DNA of 5,412 nt. Origin: an uncultured Lachnospiraceae bacterium. GTDB lineage: Bacteria > Bacillota_A > Clostridia > Lachnospirales > Lachnospiraceae. The notes under the pieces are model-generated. The model saw only the letters and a program-made list of their open reading frames with translations. It had not been told where the DNA came from and made no database searches. The DNA lies in assembly GCA_902795835.1 (NCBI GenBank), contig CADBNA010000028.1, positions 1 through 5,412 on the forward strand, in the 5' to 3' direction. The translations under genes and the position numbers were made by a program. This document shows, one piece after another, positions 1-5,412 of the stretch (position 1 is the stretch's first letter; each line of letters starts with the position of its first letter).

Positions 1-12
1 GGGACGGTTCCT
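1..12. repeat. GGGACGGTTCCT direct repeat, left copy
   Basis: GGGACGGTTCCT opens the window and recurs exactly, in the same orientation, at 2788-2799 just after the kinase gene. The two copies therefore bracket the kinase gene. This copy sits at the window edge and may extend further upstream. From memory, GGGGACGGTTC-like words are common as dispersed intergenic repeats in Clostridia, but that could not be checked here. The role is unknown. Confidence 0.5.
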
Positions 13-46
13 TAGGGTTGCGTTTTGACAGACTTTGTGAGTTAAA

Positions 47-65
47 ATCGTGAGAAGTTCACGAT
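47..65. promoter_or_regulatory. Perfect 7-bp inverted repeat upstream of the kinase gene
   Basis: ATCGTGA (47-53) and its exact reverse complement TCACGAT (59-65) flank a 5-base spacer, GAAGT. The symmetry ends at both outer edges. It lies about 92 bases before the kinase start and follows a TTGACA at 25-30 and a TAAAAT at 43-48. Those two boxes are only 12 bases apart, too close for a standard sigma-A promoter. The element could be an operator for a dimeric regulator or a short RNA hairpin; there is no following T-run, so it is not a convincing terminator. Confidence 0.4.
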
Positions 66-156
66 AAGATTTACAGGCTGGAAGAACTGCTGATGAACAG
101 CTTCGGGCCGGACAACCTCGAATAGAAGACGAACGGATCATTGGAAAGGTTAAACG

Positions 157-2775
157 ATGGATTTTTCAACACACAGTATCAGTAATACAATCAGTAAGGA
201 CACCGTAAATGAAGAGATGTCCATGTTCCGTGCCAGTGTGGAAGATGCGGCAAGCCGCATCAGGGATGGGTTAAAGCCGGAAACTTTTTCCAATGAGATC
301 ATTCATAACGGCGATGAAATTCTGAAGACTTACCAGGTTGCTTCCGATGCAATTTATGGCGGCATGGGCAGCGTCTGGAAAGTATATCACAAAAGCTGGA
401 ATGTTGATCTTGCCATGAAACGCCCGCAGCCGAAATTCTTTGCAGAGGGCAGTGAAAAAAGAAAAGAGGCGTTTATTTCCGAGTGTGAAAACTGGATTAA
501 TCTTGGTTTGCATCCGAACATAGTAAGCTGTTTTTACGTCCGTGAAATTGGAGGAATTCCTACCATCTTTGCTGAATGGATGGACGGCGGGAGCCTGAAG
601 GACAGGATTCGTGACAGAACTCTTTACCAGGGCACTGAGAATGAAATCCAGGAAAGAATACTGGATATTGCAATTCAGACGGCAAGAGGTCTTCGCTATG
701 CGCATGAATCAGAAGAACATCTGATTCATCAGGATGTGAAACCGGGAAATATCCTGCTTACAAAAGAGTGGGAAGCAAGGGTGGCAGATTTTGGTCTGGC
801 AAAAGCCCAGAGTCAGTTAAGCAGCGGAGAACAGCTGTCTCATGGATACACAATCGAATACTGTCCAAAAGAGCAGGCAGAGGGTGCGCCAGCCCAGCCC
901 TGGATGGATGTTTTTTCATGGGCTTTGACAGTGCTGGAAATGTATGCGGGAGCCAGATTCTGGGAGTCGGGAGCCGAAGTGAAGGAACAATTCGACAGCG
1001 TGCGGCCGCAGCTTCGGATCCCGGTACCCGATTCAGTATTTGAATTGCTTCATTCCTGTATAATGGGGACGATACACAATTTTGAAATCCCGGAAAACAG
1101 GCTGGCAGATGCGTATGCCATTTTGAACGGGAACGCCTATCCCGGGATGAAGCTGAAAGCGGCAGCCGATACATCAGAAAGCCTTAATAACCGTGCACTG
1201 AGTTATCTGGACCTGGGCAAGACAGAGGAGGCGGAACGACTGTGGGAGACTGCGCTGGAGAAGAATCCCGGAAATATGAGGTCTTTATACAATTTATCTC
1301 TCGTGCGCTGGAGAAAAGCACAGTACGCTGATTTGCAGATCGACCAGGATTTGACAGGTGCTGTTAAAGGCATGCCGGATCAGGCGGAAGCAATCACAAT
1401 GATGCTGATGTTTCAGGCGGAACGCGGAGACAGGGTACGCCTGGAGCAATGGATGTCCGAGGCCGGGAAGCATTCTGTTCGAGTGCGGGGAGACTTGAAA
1501 AACACAATTGATACGATCCTTCAGGAGGATAGCTTTATTCCATGCACAGATGAAGCGGCAGAGGGGCTTGAACCGGCGGCAGAAGACGATCCGTATCGTC
1601 TGGAGTCTTCGGATTATGGGGGGACTGTAGAACAGGTGTCGATCTATGAAAAGGCATCAGGACGGCTGCGGCACAGTTTTGTAGTACCGGGTTACAGAGA
1701 AAAAGCACAGAGATACAGCAAGTATGGCATTGGAAGTTTCTCTTATTATTCCGGTTTTGATTATTATCAGGGCAATATCGTATTGTTGAAAGATAAAGAC
1801 CTTGATCCAAACATAAGACGTGTAAAAATATACGCCAGGTGGCATTTTGTGATTCCTGATTATGCCGCTCCTTTTGTGCTGTCAAAGATTGAAGACTATT
1901 ACGCGCAGACAGCCAGAGAAAAACGTTTTCAGACTCTGCTGCGCATAGCTGAAAAACAGTATGCTGCACGAAGTTATTCGGCGTGTATGAAATCGATTGA
2001 AGAGGCAACTGCAATTCCCGGATGTGAAAACGAACCACGTATTCTGGAATTGGAACGGAAATGTGGAAATGAGGCCTGCACTAAAACAGAAATAAGGACG
2101 ATCCGCAGGGTTCCGTTTCCCGAAGAAGCGGTTCCGGATCCGAAATATGATTATCATGGCCCCATTGAATTCCGCGGCTGGATGGATGCGGACTATTACT
2201 CCTGCGGTCAGAATGAGAGGACGGTTTCGGTTTCCTTTGGAGAGAAAAAGGCATGTGGGGAACTGGGTTTTCTAATGAAAGACGAGGGGATTGTCGGAGA
2301 ATTAGAGATTAGGGGTGAAGGCAGAAAATGGTGGGGAAGCAATGCAAAAAATGCCTACAGATACGAAGATGGCATTTTTGATCTTGCATTCAGCCCATGC
2401 GGTAATTATCTGCTTGTTATTGCTGCTTCAGAAACGGAATTAAGGGATGTCAGAAACAACGATGATGAGATTATCTGGCGGACCGGGGGCTGCGTGGGAC
2501 GGGGGTATTTTGCTGATCATGGAAGATATATGATTGTCGGTAAAACTGCCTGGGAGCTGAGATATTACTATCGATGTGATCATTCTTCCGAAGAAGACTC
2601 CGGTTGTTGCATGGATGGAGCCGAAAAACAAATCCCTGATTCTGTCTGTGAAACAGCTTCTGTCGCATCAGAACCGGTTCCGGATATAAATACGGCAGAA
2701 AAAGGTGCGGATATTCCTGAGAAAAGGAAAAAGAAAAAAAGGCGGCGGTTTCGTTTCGGTGGGAAACGGCGCTAG
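157..2775 (+). CDS. Eukaryotic-like Ser/Thr protein kinase with TPR-like helices and C-terminal beta-propeller-like blades
   Basis: This 872-residue protein is predicted to transfer phosphate from ATP to Ser/Thr residues of partner proteins in the cytosol; no signal peptide or membrane helix is seen. The kinase domain spans about residues 55-325: glycine loop GGMGSV (68-73), ATP lysine K88, helix-C glutamate E109, catalytic HQDVKPGN (D193, K195, N198), DFG at 211-213, PKE in place of APE (E239) and the helix-F DVFSWA (251-256). The Arg of HRD is Gln, making it a non-RD kinase. A TPR-like unit lies near 340-373, with another helical pair near 590-637. Residues 739-806 resemble two WD40-type blades (AFSPCGNYLL; GYFADHGRYMIV) ending in WEL, typical of bacterial kinase/TPR/WD40 fusions. 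The last 18 residues are mostly Lys/Arg. The start is firm: an in-frame TAA at 151-153 precedes ATG 157, with GGAAAGG at 143-149. No partner phosphatase is visible; the substrate is unknown. Confidence 0.9.
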   Translation: MDFSTHSISNTISKDTVNEEMSMFRASVEDAASRIRDGLKPETFSNEIIHNGDEILKTYQVASDAIYGGMGSVWKVYHKSWNVDLAMKRPQPKFFAEGSEKRKEAFISECENWINLGLHPNIVSCFYVREIGGIPTIFAEWMDGGSLKDRIRDRTLYQGTENEIQERILDIAIQTARGLRYAHESEEHLIHQDVKPGNILLTKEWEARVADFGLAKAQSQLSSGEQLSHGYTIEYCPKEQAEGAPAQPWMDVFSWALTVLEMYAGARFWESGAEVKEQFDSVRPQLRIPVPDSVFELLHSCIMGTIHNFEIPENRLADAYAILNGNAYPGMKLKAAADTSESLNNRALSYLDLGKTEEAERLWETALEKNPGNMRSLYNLSLVRWRKAQYADLQIDQDLTGAVKGMPDQAEAITMMLMFQAERGDRVRLEQWMSEAGKHSVRVRGDLKNTIDTILQEDSFIPCTDEAAEGLEPAAEDDPYRLESSDYGGTVEQVSIYEKASGRLRHSFVVPGYREKAQRYSKYGIGSFSYYSGFDYYQGNIVLLKDKDLDPNIRRVKIYARWHFVIPDYAAPFVLSKIEDYYAQTAREKRFQTLLRIAEKQYAARSYSACMKSIEEATAIPGCENEPRILELERKCGNEACTKTEIRTIRRVPFPEEAVPDPKYDYHGPIEFRGWMDADYYSCGQNERTVSVSFGEKKACGELGFLMKDEGIVGELEIRGEGRKWWGSNAKNAYRYEDGIFDLAFSPCGNYLLVIAASETELRDVRNNDDEIIWRTGGCVGRGYFADHGRYMIVGKTAWELRYYYRCDHSSEEDSGCCMDGAEKQIPDSVCETASVASEPVPDINTAEKGADIPEKRKKKKRRRFRFGGKRR

Positions 2776-2787
2776 ATAGAACCCCAG

Positions 2788-2799
2788 GGGACGGTTCCT
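2788..2799. repeat. GGGACGGTTCCT direct repeat, right copy
   Basis: This is an exact 12-base match to positions 1-12, beginning 13 bases after the kinase stop codon. One further G precedes it (2787). A degraded third version, GGGGATGGTTC, follows at 2822-2832. A GAACC at 2779-2783 can pair with the GGTTC at 2793-2797, but no T-run follows, so a terminator is not supported. It may be a dispersed intergenic repeat or a remnant of a mobile element boundary. Confidence 0.5.
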
Positions 2800-2985
2800 A
2801 AGCGCTCACGGCTGAACTGAGGGGGATGGTTCAGATCAAATATTTCTAACGAGTGGCGCGAGCAAACATCTCAGAGCGACATGGACAAGTTCTGTTCCCC
2901 TTTCTGCATGAAAGGCCGCGCTGTTTTATGCACAAGCAGCGTTTTCATATGCATCAAAGTTCACAAGTTCTTATGCAGATACTGC

Positions 2986-3014
2986 TTGACTTTCTGCATA
3001 AAAAGAGCTATTTT
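2986..3014 (+). promoter_or_regulatory. Predicted sigma-A promoter of the fic gene
   Basis: TTGACT (2986-2991, five of six consensus bases) and TATTTT (3009-3014, four of six) are separated by an optimal 17 bases. Transcription would start near 3021, leaving a leader of about 17 bases that begins just before the ribosome binding site. The fifth half-site of the upstream array lies in the -35/-10 spacer and the sixth overlaps the -10 edge and start point, so protein bound there would be expected to block RNA polymerase. Confidence 0.5.
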
Positions 3015-3025
3015 TCATGCAGAAA
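2991..3025. promoter_or_regulatory. Near-perfect palindrome over the fic promoter and ribosome binding site
   Basis: TTTCTGCAT (2991-2999) is the exact reverse complement of ATGCAGAAA (3017-3025). Inside it, AAAAA (3000-3004) pairs with TTTTT (3011-3015), with one unpaired C at 3016 and a six-base centre, GAGCTA. That gives 14 paired positions per arm. The right arm ends inside the Shine-Dalgarno sequence. As DNA it is a plausible operator for a dimer. As RNA it would mask the first bases of the ribosome binding site, but only in transcripts starting upstream of 2991. Confidence 0.6.
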
Positions 3026-3030
3026 GGAGG
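3023..3030 (+). promoter_or_regulatory. Strong ribosome binding site deciding the fic start
   Basis: AAAGGAGG ends seven bases before ATG 3038, ideal spacing. The alternative in-frame ATG at 3017 lies upstream of this site, inside the palindrome, with no good Shine-Dalgarno sequence of its own, so 3038 is preferred. Confidence 0.85.
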
Positions 3031-3037
3031 TGGAAAG

Positions 3038-4090
3038 ATGCACAGATTCGACTATTCATTCCTGAACAATGGGATGCTTCCTGCGTACCTCATCAACATT
3101 ACGACTGATATTTACTCCCTGCGCGCCATGTCATGGAGCAGGAAGGAGCAGTTTGCCGATGTGTTTACAGAGCTGTCGGCAATCGCAAAGGTTCAATCGG
3201 TAAAAAGTTCAAATGCTATTGAGGGCATTGTGACGACCGACGAACGTATCAATGAGATAGTGAACGGCAACAGTGCTCCGCTGAACCACAGTGAGCAGGA
3301 AATCGCCGGATACAGAGACGCTTTGGCGCAGGTGCACATGGAATATGCGGACATGGATTTCCGTCAGGCGGATATCCTGCGGCTCCATGCTATCATGCTG
3401 AATATCGCTGGCTATGCTTACGCAGGACAGTACAAGGTCGCCGACAACGATATCATTGAAGAAGATCAGAACGGCAGAAGGCGTGTGCGCTTTCATCCTA
3501 CATCCGCAGCGGATACGCCTGATGAAATGGAACAGCTGATCCTGGCCTACCAGGAAGCAAGGGATGACCCGATTATCAACCAGCTTCTTCTGATTCCCTG
3601 CGTGATCCTCGATTTCCTGTGCATTCATCCATTCAGAGATGGAAACGGAAGAATGTCAAGGCTGCTTTCGATTTTATTACTTTACAAAAATGGTTTTGAT
3701 GCTGGAAAGTACATTTCCTTTGAGGAACAGATCAATCTCAGAAAAGGGAATTACTATGACGCGCTGCTCCAGTCTTCTGGGGGATGGCACGAGAACCAGA
3801 ACGACTATTCCGCCTATATCATGGAGTTTTTGACAACGCTCTATGCCTGCTATAAGGAGCTGGACAAGCGATTTGCTGTTGTTGGCAGCAAGAGAGTAAC
3901 AAAGCAGGCCCGCGTGGAGGCAACTGTTCTGAACAGCCTGACGCCGGTCTCCAAGTCTGACATCGGGAAGATTCTGCCAGATGTGAGTGCGACGACGATA
4001 GAGGCAGTCCTTGGTCAGATGGTTCGCAATGGACAGATCAGGAAAATTGGCACAGGAAGAAACACGAGGTACATTCGAACCGGGATCTGA
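3038..4090 (+). CDS. Class II Fic family protein (AMP-transferase) with C-terminal winged helix
   Basis: Fic enzymes usually move AMP from ATP to Ser, Thr or Tyr hydroxyls of target proteins. This 350-residue protein has the full catalytic motif HPFRDGNGRMSR at 197-208: H197 is the general base, D201 the metal ligand, G202-N203-G204 the phosphate-binding nest, and R205 and R208 the conserved arginines. The inhibitory motif SxxxEG is present before it (S58, E62, G63), which makes it class II; E62 is expected to hold R208 and keep the enzyme inactive until released. The N-terminal ~100 residues match the Fic_N type of helical region, and about 286-350 form a predicted winged helix ending in a basic wing (IRKIGTGRNTRYIR). 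All key residues are intact, so it should be active. The start at 3038 follows an AGGAGG; an upstream in-frame ATG would add seven residues. It has its own promoter within a half-site array. Its target and any antitoxin are unknown. Confidence 0.93.
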   Translation: MHRFDYSFLNNGMLPAYLINITTDIYSLRAMSWSRKEQFADVFTELSAIAKVQSVKSSNAIEGIVTTDERINEIVNGNSAPLNHSEQEIAGYRDALAQVHMEYADMDFRQADILRLHAIMLNIAGYAYAGQYKVADNDIIEEDQNGRRRVRFHPTSAADTPDEMEQLILAYQEARDDPIINQLLLIPCVILDFLCIHPFRDGNGRMSRLLSILLLYKNGFDAGKYISFEEQINLRKGNYYDALLQSSGGWHENQNDYSAYIMEFLTTLYACYKELDKRFAVVGSKRVTKQARVEATVLNSLTPVSKSDIGKILPDVSATTIEAVLGQMVRNGQIRKIGTGRNTRYIRTGI

Positions 4091-4159
4091 ATGTAAATTC
4101 TTTTCACAGAGAGCCATGTTCAGGCATCAGAACCGTTGTCATAAAAATGGGGTCAAGAC

Positions 4160-4168
4160 TGATATTAT
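4160..4168 (+). promoter_or_regulatory. Possible extended -10 promoter for the flavoprotein gene
   Basis: TGATATTAT combines an extended -10 TG dinucleotide (4160-4161) with TATTAT (4163-4168, five of six consensus bases). No good -35 box sits 16-18 bases upstream; the nearest candidate, TTGTCA at 4136-4141, is 21 bases away. Transcription would start near 4175, giving a short leader. Read-through from fic, 102 bases upstream, is the alternative, since no terminator hairpin is seen between the genes. Confidence 0.3.
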
Positions 4169-4192
4169 TTTCGAAGGGGCAGGCAGGAAAAA

Positions 4193-5412
4193 ATGAAAAT
4201 ACTGATATTGAATGGTTCACCGGCGGGAAAGAACAGCATTACACTGCAGACGATGGAATACCTGAAGGTATTCTTCCCGAAACATGAGTATAAAACGCTG
4301 CATGCGGCGCAGAAGATCAAAAGTATCGAAAACGACTTTTCGGAATCCGGAAAGCTCCTGGAAGAGGCGGATCTTATTGTTTTCTGTTATCCTGTCTATA
4401 CATTCCTGGTACCGGCCCAGCTTCACAGATTTATTGAGCTGATCAAGGAGAACCGGATCGATCTTTCCGGCAAGTATGCGACACAGATCACCACCTCCAA
4501 GCACTTTTACGACACTACGGCGCATCGCTTCATCGCTGACAATTGCGCGGACCTGGGGCTTCGATATATCCGGGGGCTATCCGCGGATATGGAGGACATC
4601 CTGACAAAGAAAGGGCAGAAGGAAGCCAAAAGTTTCTTCCGGTTTGTGCTGTGGAATATTCGGAACGAATACAGGGAGTCCAGGAAGAATAACTGTCAGA
4701 CCGAAGCATTTTCCGCCGTTCCGGCTTCCGACGCGGAAGAGACCGGAGTGCGTGACAGCATGCGCGTGGCGCTGGTGACGGATTATGATCCGGAGATATC
4801 CGGCACACCCCTCGCATCCATGATCCGGCGGTTCCGCAGGCGGTTTCCCGGTGAGTGCGAGCTTATCAATCTCAGAGAGTTCCCCTTTGACGGCGGCTGC
4901 CTCGGCTGCTTTCACTGCGCCGCAGACGGAACCTGTATCTACAGGGACGGCTTTGATGATTATCTGAGAGAACACATTAACAGTGCAGATGCAGTGGTCT
5001 ATGCGTATACGATCCGGGATCATTCCATGGGGTATCGCTTCAAGCTGTACGACGACCGCCAGTTCTGCAACGGACACCGCACAGTTACCATGGGCAAGCC
5101 TGTGGGCTATCTGGTGGACGGAGACCTCCGGGCTGAAGAAAACCTGCGGACGCTCATGGAGGCCCGCGCAGAGGTGGGCGGCAACTTCCTGGCAGGTATC
5201 GCGTCGGATCAGGATGATCCTGACTCTGAGATCGACCAGATGGCAGAGACTCTTGCCTATGCCATCCGGCATCATTATACACAGCCGAAGAACTTCTATG
5301 GGGTCGGCGGGCTGAAGATCTTCCGCGACCTGATCTACGAGATGCAGGGCCTCATGGAAGAGGATCACCGTTTTTACAAACAGCACGGTTTTTATGATTT
5401 CCCGCAGAAGAA
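4193..5412 (+). CDS. Tandem flavodoxin-fold protein with iron-sulfur flavoprotein motif (NAD(P)H-dependent FMN reductase family), 3' end outside the window
   Basis: The frame is open from ATG 4193 to the window edge, giving 406 residues with no stop, so the C-terminus is missing. Residues 1 to about 165 resemble an FMN-reductase domain: MKILILNGSPAGKNS is the flavin phosphate loop, followed by EADLIVFCYPVY (58-69) and VPAQLHRFIE (73-82). A variable linker (about 160-188) leads to a second domain beginning MRVALVTDYDP (190-200). It carries the cysteine motif CX2CX2CX5C (C236, C239, C242, C248), which in iron-sulfur flavoproteins ligates a 4Fe-4S cluster. The predicted role is cytosolic electron transfer or reduction through FMN; the substrate is unknown. 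The start is preceded by AGGCAGG (4181-4187) and an in-frame TGA at 4160-4162, with no other ATG between. By eye the gene is richer in G+C than the kinase gene. The alternative is a cluster-free oxidoreductase in which the cysteines serve another purpose. Confidence 0.85.
   Translation, partial: MKILILNGSPAGKNSITLQTMEYLKVFFPKHEYKTLHAAQKIKSIENDFSESGKLLEEADLIVFCYPVYTFLVPAQLHRFIELIKENRIDLSGKYATQITTSKHFYDTTAHRFIADNCADLGLRYIRGLSADMEDILTKKGQKEAKSFFRFVLWNIRNEYRESRKNNCQTEAFSAVPASDAEETGVRDSMRVALVTDYDPEISGTPLASMIRRFRRRFPGECELINLREFPFDGGCLGCFHCAADGTCIYRDGFDDYLREHINSADAVVYAYTIRDHSMGYRFKLYDDRQFCNGHRTVTMGKPVGYLVDGDLRAEENLRTLMEARAEVGGNFLAGIASDQDDPDSEIDQMAETLAYAIRHHYTQPKNFYGVGGLKIFRDLIYEMQGLMEEDHRFYKQHGFYDFPQK

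Larger units (their letters stand above)
2901..3025. repeat. Phased array of six TGCA-centred half-sites (three ~45-bp units) upstream of fic
   Basis: Six related words occur: TTTCTGCATGAAA (2901-2913), TTTTATGCACAA (2924-2935), CATATGCATCAAA (2946-2958), TCTTATGCAGATA (2969-2981), TTTCTGCATAAAA (2991-3003) and TTTCATGCAGAAA (3013-3025). Their TGCA cores start at 2905, 2929, 2950, 2974, 2995 and 3018, giving spacings of 24, 21, 24, 21 and 23 bases. Orientation alternates (TGCATnAAA, then its complement TTTnATGCA), so the array reads as three degenerate copies of a 45-base inverted pair. The first and last words are exact reverse complements. Spacing near two helical turns puts the cores on roughly the same DNA face. 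The array ends over the promoter and ribosome binding site of fic, which fits an operator cluster. The binding protein is unknown; the winged helix of the Fic protein is a candidate by inference only. Confidence 0.7.

Noticed and set aside
25..48. TTGACA and TAAAAT boxes as a kinase promoter
   Set aside because: The boxes match consensus well individually, but are only 12 bases apart, outside the functional 16-18 base range.
3..125. Possible tail of an upstream gene, ending with a peptide RLEELLMNSFGPDNLE and TAG at 123-125
   Set aside because: The final stretch reads like protein, but the frame is cut by TGA at 51-53 and starts in the GGGACGGTTCCT repeat. No start with a ribosome binding site is seen. 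It may be a gene remnant, but the evidence is too thin to annotate.
2812..2834. CTGAAC/GTTCAG inverted repeat as a terminator for the kinase gene
   Set aside because: The stem is only six pairs with an 11-base loop and is followed by mixed sequence (ATCAAATATTTC), not a T-run.
2901..3025. CRISPR array
   Set aside because: The repeated words are short, degenerate and alternate in orientation at 21-24 base spacing, unlike identical direct repeats of 24-40 bases with unique spacers.
2853..3108. Two overlapping small open frames (starting near 2853 and 2881) with repeated Phe/Met-His peptides
   Set aside because: They run through the half-site array, whose TTTCTGCATnAAA words translate to recurring FLH/FMH-like peptides. 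They lack ribosome binding sites and overlap the fic start, so they are by-products of the repeat.
4577..5386. Long open frame on the minus strand, 269 residues
   Set aside because: It is antisense to the flavoprotein frame, which has recognisable flavin and cysteine motifs. The minus-strand product shows no recognisable domain.

Overview
The window looks like a chromosomal stretch from a Gram-positive anaerobe of the Clostridia, most likely a Lachnospiraceae-type gut bacterium. This is inferred from a strong AGGAGG ribosome binding site, mid-range G+C, a TPR/beta-propeller Ser/Thr kinase, a Fic protein with a winged-helix tail, and a flavodoxin-fold iron-sulfur flavoprotein, a set common in that group. 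No RNA gene, CRISPR array, transposase or phage gene is visible. All three genes lie on the + strand.

Layout: 1-156 is a leader with a short GGGACGGTTCCT repeat and a perfect 7-bp inverted repeat. 157-2775 encodes an 872-residue eukaryotic-like protein kinase fused to TPR-like helices, two recognisable beta-propeller-like blades and a very basic tail. 2776-3037 is an intergenic region that starts with a second copy of the GGGACGGTTCCT repeat. It then holds an ordered array of six TGCA-centred half-sites, arranged as three ~45-bp units, ending in a near-perfect palindrome over the predicted promoter and ribosome binding site of the next gene. 3038-4090 encodes a 350-residue class II Fic AMP-transferase with a C-terminal winged helix. 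4091-4192 is a short spacer with a possible extended -10 promoter. 4193 to the window end encodes the first 406 residues of a protein with two flavodoxin-like domains, the second carrying a CX2CX2CX5C iron-sulfur motif.

How the genes may work together: the kinase and the Fic protein are both enzymes that modify protein hydroxyl groups, but they are separated by about 260 bases and the Fic gene appears to have its own promoter, so a shared operon is not supported. The most unusual structure is the phased half-site array before fic. With the winged helix at the end of the Fic protein, it suggests cooperative autoregulation or control by an unseen regulator. The flavoprotein seems to be a separate redox gene.
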